DNA of 64,000 bases, taken from Oceanobacillus manasiensis. Lineage in GTDB: Bacteria > Bacillota > Bacilli > Bacillales > Amphibacillaceae. The notes below the pieces were generated by a model, which was given only the letters and a program-made list of their open reading frames with translations, was not told where the DNA came from and made no database searches. The stretch covers positions 372,001 through 436,000 of the forward strand of contig NZ_CCDL010000003.1 of NCBI RefSeq assembly GCF_000724085.1, read 5' to 3'. Below are positions 36,938 to 45,175 of this stretch, one piece after another. Position 1 is the stretch's first letter. The number at the start of each line of letters is the position of its first letter. Made by a program: the position numbers and the translations under genes.

Positions 36938-37325
36938 GGGCTGGGACATAACGTCCCAGCCTTTTTAAAACACGAACAATAATAAACTAAGTGCTTTATT
37001 ACCGCTCCGGAAAATACTCCGCTTTCCGTGGGCACGGCCAGGGTACTACTTGAGTAAACTTCTTTGCTCCCTTGCGCCGAGGAAGCCAGCCTCGGAGCGT
37101 AACTAGAAGACGCAGGCGCATGTTCTCCTCAGAAGCAAAAATCGCTTCTTGCGGGGCCTTCGGACTCGTGCTGTTCCCACTGGAGTCTTCGCATTTTTCC
37201 TTCGCTAAAGTGTAATTCAGATATTCAAAAATTAGGGGCTATCCGGATGTGTTCGAACTTTTTCTGCAATACGCCGTTTGAATGTACAGTTTTTTCTTGT
37301 TTGATTTTCTTATGTCCCAGTCTCA
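36938..37325. repeat. CTGGGACATAA-ended element, copy A (388 bp)
   Basis: Inverted ends CTGGGACATAA (36941-36951) and TTATGTCCCAG (37310-37320) enclose a GC-rich core at 37003-37206. The core matches copy B (58027-58148) in the opposite orientation, including GGGCACGGCC and TTCGGACTCGTGCTGTTCCC. An extra block of about 100 bases interrupts the core. It fills the 494-base gap between convergent hemY and the GNAT gene, where I see no ORF. Confidence 0.7.
36939..36967 (+). terminator. Terminator of hemEHY formed by the element end
   Basis: GGCTGGGAC/GTCCCAGCC followed by TTTTT; the left end of element copy A supplies the hairpin. Confidence 0.65.
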
Positions 37326-37347
37326 ATTTTCAATAAAGATGTTTGTT

Positions 37348-37785
37348 TTAAATGGGCATACTCATTGTAATGGTTCTATTTTTGAACCCTAATTTTTCAT
37401 ATAGTTTTAATGCTTGATTTCCTGCATATACACTTAATCGAACCTCTGAATATCCGTCTTGTTTAAGATGTTCGATACCAGTTTTCATTAATTGTTTTGA
37501 AATTCCATTGCCCCTAAATTCCTCTAACACAAACAATTCATAAATAAATCCGTATATTTTTTCCGTAAATTGGTCTTTACTTGTTCCTATAAGAATCCAA
37601 CCCATTAAATTATCGCCTTCCGTTGCTATTAGATAATAACTTCCTTTCTGCAATAATCGTTCAATAAGTTGTTTGGCTTTTTCATCCGTAGGTTTTGCCT
37701 CGCCTAAGGTACCATCGAATAATGCTTTTGGTGAAAGTGATAAAACCTTTTTATATTCCAAATCGTTTGGTTTTCTAATTTCCAT
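37348..37785 (-). CDS. GNAT-family N-acetyltransferase
   Basis: A 145-residue acetyltransferase of the Gcn5 superfamily. The acetyl-CoA-binding motif A reads LFVLEEFRGNGISKQLM (about 88-104), followed by LYEKLGFKNR near the end. The acceptor substrate is unknown. It is convergent with hemY across repeat copy A. A GGAGAACG site precedes the ATG on the minus strand. Confidence 0.82.
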   Translation of the reverse strand: MEIRKPNDLEYKKVLSLSPKALFDGTLGEAKPTDEKAKQLIERLLQKGSYYLIATEGDNLMGWILIGTSKDQFTEKIYGFIYELFVLEEFRGNGISKQLMKTGIEHLKQDGYSEVRLSVYAGNQALKLYEKLGFKNRTITMSMPI

Positions 37786-38020
37786 AAATAACGTTCTCCT
37801 CTCCCACTATATTTAAGCCAGTTGCCCGTTAATGAACTTATTAAGCACTGAACTTAGATAAACGGAGACTATCATAAGTTTTTGTCATTCCAAATTAAAG
37901 GACAATGTACCAAGATTGAAAGGTATGCTTTTTTAAAGTAAAATGTGAACATAGTAACTTCACGATGGTTCTAACTATATGAGCTGTGAAAAAAGTATAT
38001 TAATGATGAGGAGAGCAATT

Positions 38021-38284
38021 ATGAACTTGTATCGAGCGAAGTACCTTCTATACTTAGTGGCCTTAATAGGAATGCTATCTTTGGTACTCTTGCCTTTGTT
38101 ATCTATAACGGTTGAAAATCCCTTCCTTAGTAAAACAATAGTTGCTCTTCCATTTGTATTAATAATAATAGGAAGATCCCTTTCAATGATAGACAAAAAG
38201 AGAAATAGTGTGGCAATGGGTCTGAAAGATTGGACTTTTACTATCGGTCTAACCTTTTCAATGATATTATTTATGATTTTTTAA
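38021..38284 (+). CDS. Small membrane protein, unknown
   Basis: An 87-residue protein with three hydrophobic segments (about 8-25, 35-52, 68-86). ATG 38021 follows GAGGAGAG at 38008-38015; the in-frame ATG at 37979 lacks such a site. No family is recognised. A strong terminator follows directly. Confidence 0.62.
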   Translation: MNLYRAKYLLYLVALIGMLSLVLLPLLSITVENPFLSKTIVALPFVLIIIGRSLSMIDKKRNSVAMGLKDWTFTIGLTFSMILFMIF

Positions 38285-38317
38285 GTCGGATTGTATTAAA
38301 GTTAATTTGCGAATAGT

Positions 38318-38354
38318 AAAACGCTAGAATATGTTGTATCCTAGCGTTTTTTAT
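38318..38354 (+). terminator. Terminator of the small membrane-protein gene
   Basis: AAAACGCTAG/CTAGCGTTTT followed by TTATA. Confidence 0.78.
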
Positions 38355-38363
38355 ATTTACTCG

Positions 38364-38455
38364 TTTATCCCGGTGCTAAAACCCGGTTTCGTTCAAGCTT
38401 CAGTCAGTGGGGGAGAAAGAACGAAAACCCCCACTAATTGAAGCTTGACTTTTAT
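38364..38455 (+). repeat. TTTAT-bounded mini-element, copy 3 (central deletion)
   Basis: A 92-base derivative keeping the left end TTTATCCCGG, the TTCGTTCAA core and the right hairpin (CAGTGGGGG/CCCCCACT), but missing the whole nested left hairpin. The antisense stop codon of pepF lies in its right terminal TTTAT. Confidence 0.72.
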
Positions 38456-40266
38456 TTATAACTCTCTTCTAACTGATCAACTAGGGATCCGACAAATGCT
38501 ACGGCCGTTTTAATGGCGTCTGGTTTGGACATATCGACCCCGGCTTGCTTAATCAGGTCAAGCGGCTTTTTCGTACCACCAGCACGCAGGACATCAAGCC
38601 ATTTGTCTACAGCAGGCTGTCCTTCAGTTTGAATCTTTTCTGCCATTGCAGTAGAAACAGTTAGTCCCGCAGAATACGTGTATGGATATAACCCCATATA
38701 ATAGTGCGGCTGACGCATCCAGGTTAGCCCTGCACCTTCATCAAATGTTACAGTATCTCCCCAGAAATTTTCTAGAGTTTCTTTTTTCTGCTTTGTTAAA
38801 ACATCTGCTGTAAGTGGAGTCCCTTTTTCTGCCAGATCGTATACTCTACGTTGGAACTCTCCTTCAAGAAGGTGTGTAACAAAGTTATGATAATACGTGC
38901 CAAGTAATTGGGTGATCACCCAGCGTTTCATTCGTTTATCATCTGTTTTATTCATCAAGTGATTTGCCAAAAGCAGCTCATTGATAGTAGATGGTGCTTC
39001 AACGAAATAAGTGGAAGGGCGAGTATTAAGAAGGGTTTGATTTTTCCCTGCGAGATAAAAATGTCCAGCGTGTCCAAGCTCATGGGCAAGTACGAAAGCA
39101 CCCCGCATTGTATCCGTCCATGTAACTAAAATATATGGGTGCACACCATAAGGACTGGCACAAAAAGCGCCTGTCGCTTTTCCAACATTGTCGGCAAGGT
39201 CAACCCACCGGTCATTGATACCTTTTTTCATAATCTCCGTATACTCAGGTCCCATGACTTCTAATGCTTCTAGGATGGTAGAAGTTGCTTCCTCATATGT
39301 CGTAACTGGAGTAAACTCTGGATCAAGTGGTGCTTTGAGGTCACAATATTGTAGTTCCTCCAAACCTAGCTTATCTTTCATTAACTTTGCGTAACGTTGC
39401 ATATGTGGAGCCAATTCTTTTTGAATTACATCAAGCTGGTTGTGGTACATTTCTTTAGTTACTTGCTGGGATTGCAGCAGCATGTCTGTAACAGAGTCGT
39501 ATGAACGTAACCTAGACATAGTTACCTGTTTTGTTACCTCTGTAGCGTACGTTGCCGCAAACGTATTTTTGTATTGGTTAAGCGTATTGGTAAAAGATTT
39601 ATATGCAGCTCGGCGTGTTTCCGTATCAGCAGATAACTCGTAACGATCCTCATATAAAGCAGCTGACATTGGCTGTTCTTTCCCATCCTTATCAACAATT
39701 GAGTCAAACTGCATATCGGAAGATTTAGTACGCCCATAAATCATATATGGTGCATCGTGAACCTCACTTAATGCTGCTAGTGTTTCTTCAATCTCAGGAG
39801 CTAAGGTATAAGGCTTTTTCTCTAACGTATCCTGCAACATTTTTTCATATGTTTTTAATGCAGGCTCATCCTGTAGAAATTGTGAGATCGTCTCATTGGA
39901 CAAGGTTAGTAGTTCTGATTGTATAAAAGTAAGTTTCGTTCCAATGGAAGCCAGTCCGGCTGACACCCTAGCTGCATCACGTTGGTTAGCGGGATCGGAT
40001 CCATCTGCACTTGCACGGAGACTAGCATAGTTTGCCACACGCACTACACGCTGTTGGAAAGCTTCAAGTGTCTGCAAACAGGAAAGCAGTGTTGCAGCAT
40101 TTTCTCCTAATTTTCCTTTGTAGGCTGTTACGTCTGTGACGTCCTGCTGTACGGCTTCTAGTTCCTTCTCCCATTCTTTATGTGTTGTAAATAGATCAGT
40201 TAAGTCCCAAGTTTGTTCTGTAGGTACTTCTGAACGCTTTAAACGATTGGTTGTTCCTGTAGTCAT
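38452..40266 (-). CDS. pepF: Oligoendopeptidase F (M3 family)
   Basis: A 604-residue zinc peptidase. The metal motif is FVLAHELGHAGH (HExxH near residue 393), with the downstream Glu in FVEAPSTINE. It cleaves oligopeptides in the cytoplasm. Usual length is about 600. It stands between the small membrane gene and yhfH. Its stop codon is within the end of mini-element copy 3, so the transcript reads straight into the element. ATG follows AAGGGG on the minus strand. Confidence 0.92.
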   Translation of the reverse strand: MTTGTTNRLKRSEVPTEQTWDLTDLFTTHKEWEKELEAVQQDVTDVTAYKGKLGENAATLLSCLQTLEAFQQRVVRVANYASLRASADGSDPANQRDAARVSAGLASIGTKLTFIQSELLTLSNETISQFLQDEPALKTYEKMLQDTLEKKPYTLAPEIEETLAALSEVHDAPYMIYGRTKSSDMQFDSIVDKDGKEQPMSAALYEDRYELSADTETRRAAYKSFTNTLNQYKNTFAATYATEVTKQVTMSRLRSYDSVTDMLLQSQQVTKEMYHNQLDVIQKELAPHMQRYAKLMKDKLGLEELQYCDLKAPLDPEFTPVTTYEEATSTILEALEVMGPEYTEIMKKGINDRWVDLADNVGKATGAFCASPYGVHPYILVTWTDTMRGAFVLAHELGHAGHFYLAGKNQTLLNTRPSTYFVEAPSTINELLLANHLMNKTDDKRMKRWVITQLLGTYYHNFVTHLLEGEFQRRVYDLAEKGTPLTADVLTKQKKETLENFWGDTVTFDEGAGLTWMRQPHYYMGLYPYTYSAGLTVSTAMAEKIQTEGQPAVDKWLDVLRAGGTKKPLDLIKQAGVDMSKPDAIKTAVAFVGSLVDQLEESYK

Positions 40267-40436
40267 TTTAATTTCCCCTTTCTGTTATCTTGATGTATGT
40301 ATCCAATTTATTTCGGTACTCTAAGTAATTATAATATATCGCAGCCAGAAATGATAGAATTATCGCTTAATTTGTTTAAAACCTTTTGTAATATAAATCG
40401 TATTACTAGTAACGCATAAAAGAATCAAAACCAAGA

Positions 40437-40466
40437 AAAAAGCAGCTATTAAGCGATAGCTGCTTT
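40437..40466 (-). terminator. Terminator of yhfH
   Basis: Minus-strand AGCAGCTAT/ATAGCTGCT followed by TTTTTTC, 51 bases after the yhfH stop. Confidence 0.75.
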
Positions 40467-40516
40467 AGAGTAGATAGATTAGCAAGTGTTATAGTACAGT
40501 GGAAAGAGGAAATTTT

Positions 40517-40645
40517 TTATCTTGCGGGATGATCACATTCGTCACATAGGTTACCATAACAGTCGGCTTGTTCTACCATATCAAGCCCGCATTGACTGCA
40601 TTTTTTCTTTGGCAGATTGCGAAAGAACTCCATAACTTTAAACAT
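40517..40645 (-). CDS. yhfH: YhfH, tiny zinc-ribbon protein
   Basis: A 42-residue ORF beginning MFKVMEFFRNLPKKK. It has two CxxC pairs, CSQC (16-19) and CDEC (34-37), a short zinc ribbon. It matches the YhfH family in pattern and place (directly upstream of and divergent from yhfI, as in B. subtilis). GGAGGA sits eight bases before ATG 40645, and a good promoter and terminator frame it. Function unknown. Confidence 0.85.
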   Translation of the reverse strand: MFKVMEFFRNLPKKKCSQCGLDMVEQADCYGNLCDECDHPAR

Positions 40646-40675
40646 ATGTGAATCCTCCTTTGCTAAGATAATGTC

Positions 40676-40711
40676 ATTGTATTATAACAGTATGAAAATT
40701 GTCAATACTGT
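40676..40711 (-). promoter_or_regulatory. yhfH promoter overlapped by an inverted repeat
   Basis: On the minus strand TTGACA (plus 40700-40705), 18-base spacer, TACAAT (plus 40676-40681). A perfect repeat ACAGTAT/ATACTGT (40687-40693 and 40705-40711) covers the spacer and the -35 region, a position suited to repression. Confidence 0.5.
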
Positions 40712-40744
40712 GTTACAACAAAGTATAAAAAAGGGTGTGTCGTT

Positions 40745-41482
40745 ATGAAATTAACTGTAATTGGTTTTTGGGGAGGTTATCCTGCCCCTGGTGAAGCAAC
40801 TTCTTCTTATCTGCTAGAAAAAGACGGATTCTCTTTATTGATAGACGCAGGCAGTGGCTCATTATCTAAGCTTCAACAGTATCTACCAGTGACCGAGCTT
40901 GATGCCGTCATTTTATCTCATTATCATGAGGACCATGTGGCAGATATTGGTGTTCTACAGTATGCAAAGCTAGTAAATTATTATGTGAATGGTGCTGACC
41001 GCATCCTGCCAATCTATGGCCATGTTTTGGATGAAGAAGGATTTGCTAGCTTGTCACACGAGTACACAGAAGGAAAAGCTTATCAGCCAGATGAATCTGT
41101 AGATATCGGGCCATTTCAGATTAGTTTTCTGCAAACCGTTCATCCGGTTCCGTGTTTCGGAATGCGGATAACAGATGGTGAGCATACGGTAGTATATACA
41201 GCGGATAGCAGTTTTAAAGAAGAGTGGATCCCATTTTCACAAAGGGCTGATCTGCTCATTACAGATTGCAATTTTTATGCTGACCAAAATGGAGAGAGTG
41301 CTGGACATATGACGAGCAAAGAAGGCGGAAAGATTGCCGAGAGAGCTGGAGCAAAAGAATTGATGTTGAGCCACCTACCTCAATATGGTGATAGGAACCA
41401 GTTAGTCCAAGAAGCAAAGAAGGAATACAAAGGGACAGTCTATTTAGCCGAAGAAGGACTGGTTTGGCAGGCCAAAACCTAA
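40745..41482 (+). CDS. yhfI: Metallo-beta-lactamase-fold hydrolase YhfI
   Basis: A 245-residue MBL-fold protein with the metal motif SHYHEDH (H59, H61, D63, H64) and further ligands in QTVHPVP, TADSS and LSHLP. Similarity is to the RNase Z/phosphodiesterase-like group. Substrate is not known. It lies between yhfH and lplJ as in B. subtilis. A GGGTG site precedes ATG. Confidence 0.86.
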   Translation: MKLTVIGFWGGYPAPGEATSSYLLEKDGFSLLIDAGSGSLSKLQQYLPVTELDAVILSHYHEDHVADIGVLQYAKLVNYYVNGADRILPIYGHVLDEEGFASLSHEYTEGKAYQPDESVDIGPFQISFLQTVHPVPCFGMRITDGEHTVVYTADSSFKEEWIPFSQRADLLITDCNFYADQNGESAGHMTSKEGGKIAERAGAKELMLSHLPQYGDRNQLVQEAKKEYKGTVYLAEEGLVWQAKT

Positions 41483-41550
41483 TTTTTGATTTAGCGAGAT
41501 AGATGCCTTAAACTTAATGATAGATATATTCTTTTGGGAGGTTAATTGGT

Positions 41551-42546
41551 ATGAAGTTTATAGACAATAAAGGAATTACAGATCCAATGGTGAATCTGGC
41601 ATTGGAGGAATATGTACTACAGAATTTCGGAGAGAACGATACATATTTACTTTTTTACATTAACAAGCCATCCATTATCATTGGGCGCAATCAAAATACC
41701 ATTGAAGAAATTAATACAAGCTATGTTGATGAAAATGGAATTAAGGTTGTCCGCAGACTATCTGGTGGCGGTGCCGTTTACCATGATGAGGGAAACCTGA
41801 ACTTTAGCTTTATTACCAAAGATGACGGAAACAGTTTCCAAAATTTTGCTAAGTTCACTCAGCCAATGGTAGAGGCTTTAAATAAGCTTGGAGTTCCTGC
41901 TGAGCTTCAAGGAAGAAATGACTTGGCAGCTAATGGTCGAAAAATATCCGGGAATGCTATGTTCTCAACGAAAGGTCGGATGTTTAGTCATGGAACGTTA
42001 ATGTTCGACTCAGAAATCGAGAACGTTGTTTCTGCATTAAAAGTTAGAAAAGAAAAAATTGAATCAAAAGGAATTAAGTCCATTCGGAGCCGTGTTGCAA
42101 ACATCTCTGAATTCCTAGAAGAATCTCTAACGATGGACGAGTTTAAGGAAACGATCCTAAAACATGTCTTTGATGTAGAAGATATTGCTGATGTTCCACA
42201 ATATGAATTAACAGAGGAAGACTGGAAAAATGTAGAGCAAATCTCTAAAGATCGTTATCAAAATTGGGAATGGAATTATGGTAAATCACCGTCATTCAAT
42301 ATCCAAGAATCTCATAAATTTGATGCTGGCCTCGTTGATGTTCGTCTTGACGTTAAAAAGGGAGTTATTGAAAATTGTAAGATTTATGGTGACTTCTTTG
42401 GTGTAGGTAGTGTTGAAGTGATCGAGGATAAATTAAAAGGTGTTCGCCATGAAAGAAAATCGATTGAAGAAGCCTTAGCAGGTGTCGATGTACCGCACTA
42501 TCTTGGTAAAATTACAAAAGAAGATTTTATTAATTTAATCTATTAA
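41551..42546 (+). CDS. lplJ: Lipoate-protein ligase LplJ
   Basis: A 331-residue ligase of the LplA family that activates lipoate with ATP and attaches it to E2 and GcvH lysines. Signature VVRRLSGGGAVYHDEGNLNFS spans about 71-91 (the glycine-rich loop), and the catalytic Lys is expected in GRKISGNAM. The C-terminal accessory domain is present, so it is a complete bacterial ligase. GGGAGG precedes the ATG; a terminator follows. Confidence 0.93.
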   Translation: MKFIDNKGITDPMVNLALEEYVLQNFGENDTYLLFYINKPSIIIGRNQNTIEEINTSYVDENGIKVVRRLSGGGAVYHDEGNLNFSFITKDDGNSFQNFAKFTQPMVEALNKLGVPAELQGRNDLAANGRKISGNAMFSTKGRMFSHGTLMFDSEIENVVSALKVRKEKIESKGIKSIRSRVANISEFLEESLTMDEFKETILKHVFDVEDIADVPQYELTEEDWKNVEQISKDRYQNWEWNYGKSPSFNIQESHKFDAGLVDVRLDVKKGVIENCKIYGDFFGVGSVEVIEDKLKGVRHERKSIEEALAGVDVPHYLGKITKEDFINLIY

Positions 42547-42549
42547 GAG

Positions 42550-42575
42550 AAAGCTCACTTGGTGGGCTTTTTTTA
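42550..42575 (+). terminator. Terminator of lplJ
   Basis: AAGCTCAC/GTGGGCTT (one wobble pair) then TTTTTTT. Confidence 0.78.
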
Positions 42576-42684
42576 TTGGAGTACGTCTCAATTAAAACAA
42601 CAGCATAGCAAAGTGAATCGTCAACATCCAAACTTAGAAACTTCCCAACTGATACATAAACTTTCGAATAGTTGCCACTTTTAA

Positions 42685-42699
42685 TTGTCAACGCTTTCA
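42685..42699. promoter_or_regulatory. Candidate CcpA cre site upstream of yhfL
   Basis: TTGTCAACGCTTTCA matches the cre consensus WTGNAANCGNWNNCW except at one position, and lies eight bases upstream of the -35 box. Confidence 0.5.
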
Positions 42700-42706
42700 A
42701 AATTGC

Positions 42707-42735
42707 TTGAAAATGGAATATTGCTACTTTATAAT
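42707..42735 (+). promoter_or_regulatory. Sigma-A promoter of yhfL
   Basis: TTGAAA (42707-42712), 17-base spacer, TATAAT (42730-42735): a near-consensus promoter. Confidence 0.72.
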
Positions 42736-42777
42736 AAAGACAAGCAAATCTAGAAAGCTATTTTTTTGGTCTTATTA

Positions 42778-42795
42778 TGAATGACTATTCATTCA
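42778..42795. promoter_or_regulatory. FadR operator in the yhfL leader
   Basis: TGAATGACTATTCATTCA fits the B. subtilis FadR consensus TGAATGAMTANTCATTCA at every position. It lies about 36 bases after the predicted transcript start, where a bound repressor would block transcription until long-chain acyl-CoA appears. Confidence 0.82.
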
Positions 42796-42820
42796 TAATA
42801 AATTTAAGGGAGGTTAGTTT

Positions 42821-44359
42821 GTGAATATTAGTGATCAACTATCGATTACAGCGAAGGAAAACCCGGAAAAGATAGCGTATATTTTTGAAAAAGAGGAGAG
42901 GAACTATCAAGAATTAGAAGTAGCTGTACAACGTTTTGCTTCCAGTATGGAGAAGTTAGGGTATAAAAAAGGCGATCATGTTGCCTTAATTGTTGGAAAT
43001 TCCCCTTATTATGTTATAAGTCTCTATGGTGCCCTGAGACTTGGTCTTGTTGTTATTCCCATTAATCCAATGTATACTGCACACGAGCTATCCTATATTC
43101 TACATAATGGTGATGTGAAAGCTATCATTACGATGGATGTAATGCTTGAGAAACTTGCTGTCATTGATCAGGATCTGCCTAGTGTGCAACATTATATTAC
43201 TTGTGATTCAGGAGCAAATGTATCCGTAAAAGGTGACTCATTACAACACAAAATGAAGGCGTTCTCAGAATTGGTGGGAAAAGGAGAAGGAAATTTTAAG
43301 GGTCCCACATTAGCTGAGCAGGATACGGCAATCATTTTGTATACGTCTGGAACGACTGGAAAGCCTAAAGGAGCTGTGCTTTCCCACCAAAATATTTACT
43401 CTAATGCCAAGGATGTAGCTGATTACTTGGGGATTAATGGTGAGGATCGTATGATTGCAGCCTTACCGATGTTCCATGTTTTTTGTTTGACTGTATCGCT
43501 GAATGCTCCATTGATGAATGGGGGAACCATTCTTATTATCCCTAAATTTTCACCAGCTGAGGTAATTCGGATAGCCAATGAACATGAAGCTACAGTATTT
43601 GCTGGTGTGCCAACTATGTATAATTACCTTTTACAGTCCGTTAAAGGAGAGAAACCGAGATTCGGTAAGGTCCGTTTATGTATTTCTGGTGGGGCCGCCA
43701 TGCCTGTTTCTCTATTAGAGGCGTTTGAAGCAACGTTTCAAATTCGATTATCAGAAGGATACGGATTGTCAGAGGCATCTCCAGTTACTTGCTTTAATCC
43801 AATTGACCGTCCGAGGAAGGCAGGTTCAATAGGAACAAGCATTTGGAATGTGGAAAATAAAGTGGTAGACCTGTTTGGTGAGGAAGTAGAAACTGGTGAA
43901 GTAGGTGAACTCATTGTTCGAGGCCCCAATGTTATGAAAGGCTATTATAAAATGCCCGAAGAAACAGAGGTAACCCTACAAGATGGGTGGCTTTATACAG
44001 GGGATATGGCTCGAGTTGATGAAGATGGTTATTTCTATATCGTCGATCGAAAGAAAGATATGATCCTTGTAGGTGGTTACAATGTGTACCCAAGAGAGGT
44101 AGAAGAGGTTCTATACACACATCCGAGTGTTGTAGAAGTCGCGGTCGTAGGGGAACCACACCCTGAGAGTGGGGAATCCGTAACATGTTTTGCCGTAGTC
44201 GATGATTCCGAAATAACGGAACAAGATTTGAAGGATTTCTGCGTGAACCATTTGGTTTCTTATAAAACACCAACAAAAATTGAGTTTCTTGAAGAACTTC
44301 CCAAGAACACAACTGGAAAGATACTTAGGAGGAGCTTGAAAAGTAGTATAAGGAACTAA
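42821..44359 (+). CDS. lcfB: Long-chain acyl-CoA ligase YhfL (LcfB)
   Basis: A 512-residue adenylate-forming enzyme. The AMP-binding loop is YTSGTTGKPKG (about 174-184), followed by EGYGLSEASP, TGD and the catalytic Lys in KNTTGKILRR. It makes acyl-CoA from fatty acids. GTG start follows GGGAGG. The upstream FadR box and cre-like site put it in fatty-acid degradation, as in B. subtilis yhfL/lcfB. Confidence 0.92.
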   Translation: MNISDQLSITAKENPEKIAYIFEKEERNYQELEVAVQRFASSMEKLGYKKGDHVALIVGNSPYYVISLYGALRLGLVVIPINPMYTAHELSYILHNGDVKAIITMDVMLEKLAVIDQDLPSVQHYITCDSGANVSVKGDSLQHKMKAFSELVGKGEGNFKGPTLAEQDTAIILYTSGTTGKPKGAVLSHQNIYSNAKDVADYLGINGEDRMIAALPMFHVFCLTVSLNAPLMNGGTILIIPKFSPAEVIRIANEHEATVFAGVPTMYNYLLQSVKGEKPRFGKVRLCISGGAAMPVSLLEAFEATFQIRLSEGYGLSEASPVTCFNPIDRPRKAGSIGTSIWNVENKVVDLFGEEVETGEVGELIVRGPNVMKGYYKMPEETEVTLQDGWLYTGDMARVDEDGYFYIVDRKKDMILVGGYNVYPREVEEVLYTHPSVVEVAVVGEPHPESGESVTCFAVVDDSEITEQDLKDFCVNHLVSYKTPTKIEFLEELPKNTTGKILRRSLKSSIRN

Positions 44360-44381
44360 CGAGAGCTAAGAGTAAAAACAT

Positions 44382-44567
44382 ATGAGCATACCATTGCTAA
44401 TAAAGATACCTGTAGAAGCTTTCTATGTTTCTGGGGATTTTGAGACGTGGAAGGATAATGAATAACTCTTAATTAGGGATGATTTAATGCTAGTCCCTGG
44501 GGCAAATAACGCAACAGGGGCTATTATTTATGAGAAAAATAAAATTTTTCAAATAAATTATCTGTAA
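44382..44567 (+). pseudogene. Possible small ORF remnant with an in-frame stop
   Basis: ATG 44382 opens 27 codons (MSIPLLIKIPVEAFYVSGDF...) to TAA 44463. The same frame continues for 34 more coding-like codons (LMLVPGANNATGAIIYEKNK...) to TAA 44565. This looks like a short gene broken by one nonsense change, or two tiny ORFs by chance. No family is recognised and no good ribosome-binding site is seen. Confidence 0.3.
44536..44548. promoter_or_regulatory. ComK AT-box candidate upstream of comK
   Basis: AAAA-TAAAA-TTTT matches the AAAAN5TTTT half of the ComK K-box, 100 bases before comK. A second properly spaced box is not evident, so autoregulation is only suggested. Confidence 0.4.
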
Positions 44568-44647
44568 GGTCTTTATTTATTGTTTGTAGTTTGGTAGATT
44601 TAGTAAGAAGCCACTTTCTTTCGCTGTTTAGTGAAAGGATGATATGT

Positions 44648-45175
44648 ATGTTTTTTAATGAAGACATCTACGCTCCTACTCCAGAAATTACCCCACTTAC
44701 GATGGTACTCCTCACAGAACAAGACGCATCCGGTAACCTTATCACCAATGTAATGGAAGAACACAACGATTACACAGTGGCAGTTACTGCAAGTAAAGTA
44801 ATGGACCATGCCTGCAAATTTTTCGGGTCAAGTCTTAAAGGAAGACAGGATGGTACCAGGGATATTTGTGGCATAACACATAAAGCTCCCATCTCCGTGG
44901 ACCCTCTCAGCGGCATGTATTTCTTTCCTACTACCTCTCCATCAAGCAAACAATGTTCATGGATAGCACATTCCCACATTGACCACATTTTAGATGCATT
45001 TGGGCAAGGAACAGAGATTATGTTCAAAAATGGGAAAAAAGTAAATTTATCCGTTTCCTATGGTTCCATGTTAAATCAGGTTCAGCGCACTGCTCAATTC
45101 CGTTATTTGTTAGACAATCGCATTAGGTTTTTGCAGAAACAGGTTTCGGAAAAGACGGCAGAGACTTTTGCATAA
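44648..45175 (+). CDS. comK: ComK competence transcription factor
   Basis: A 175-residue ComK. Conserved blocks are CKFFGSSLKGRQDGT, THKAPISVDPLSGMYFFPT, CSWIAHSHI and VSYGSMLNQVQRTAQFR. ComK binds AT-rich K-boxes and turns on DNA uptake. ATG 44648 is chosen because AAAGG (44634-44638) fits it; ATG 44639 lies too close to that site. It is shorter than B. subtilis ComK (192). The last 53 bases overlap convergent yhjD. Confidence 0.9.
   Translation: MFFNEDIYAPTPEITPLTMVLLTEQDASGNLITNVMEEHNDYTVAVTASKVMDHACKFFGSSLKGRQDGTRDICGITHKAPISVDPLSGMYFFPTTSPSSKQCSWIAHSHIDHILDAFGQGTEIMFKNGKKVNLSVSYGSMLNQVQRTAQFRYLLDNRIRFLQKQVSEKTAETFA

Noticed and set aside
37003-37206. GC-rich block looking like a tRNA cluster or rRNA fragment
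   Set aside because: No cloverleaf or rRNA signature could be drawn, and the block recurs inverted at 58027-58148 inside the same type of ends, so it is a dispersed repeat.
43932-44312. 126-codon open frame on the minus strand inside lcfB
   Set aside because: It is antisense to the conserved C-terminal domain of an acyl-CoA ligase, has no ribosome-binding site and resembles no protein.
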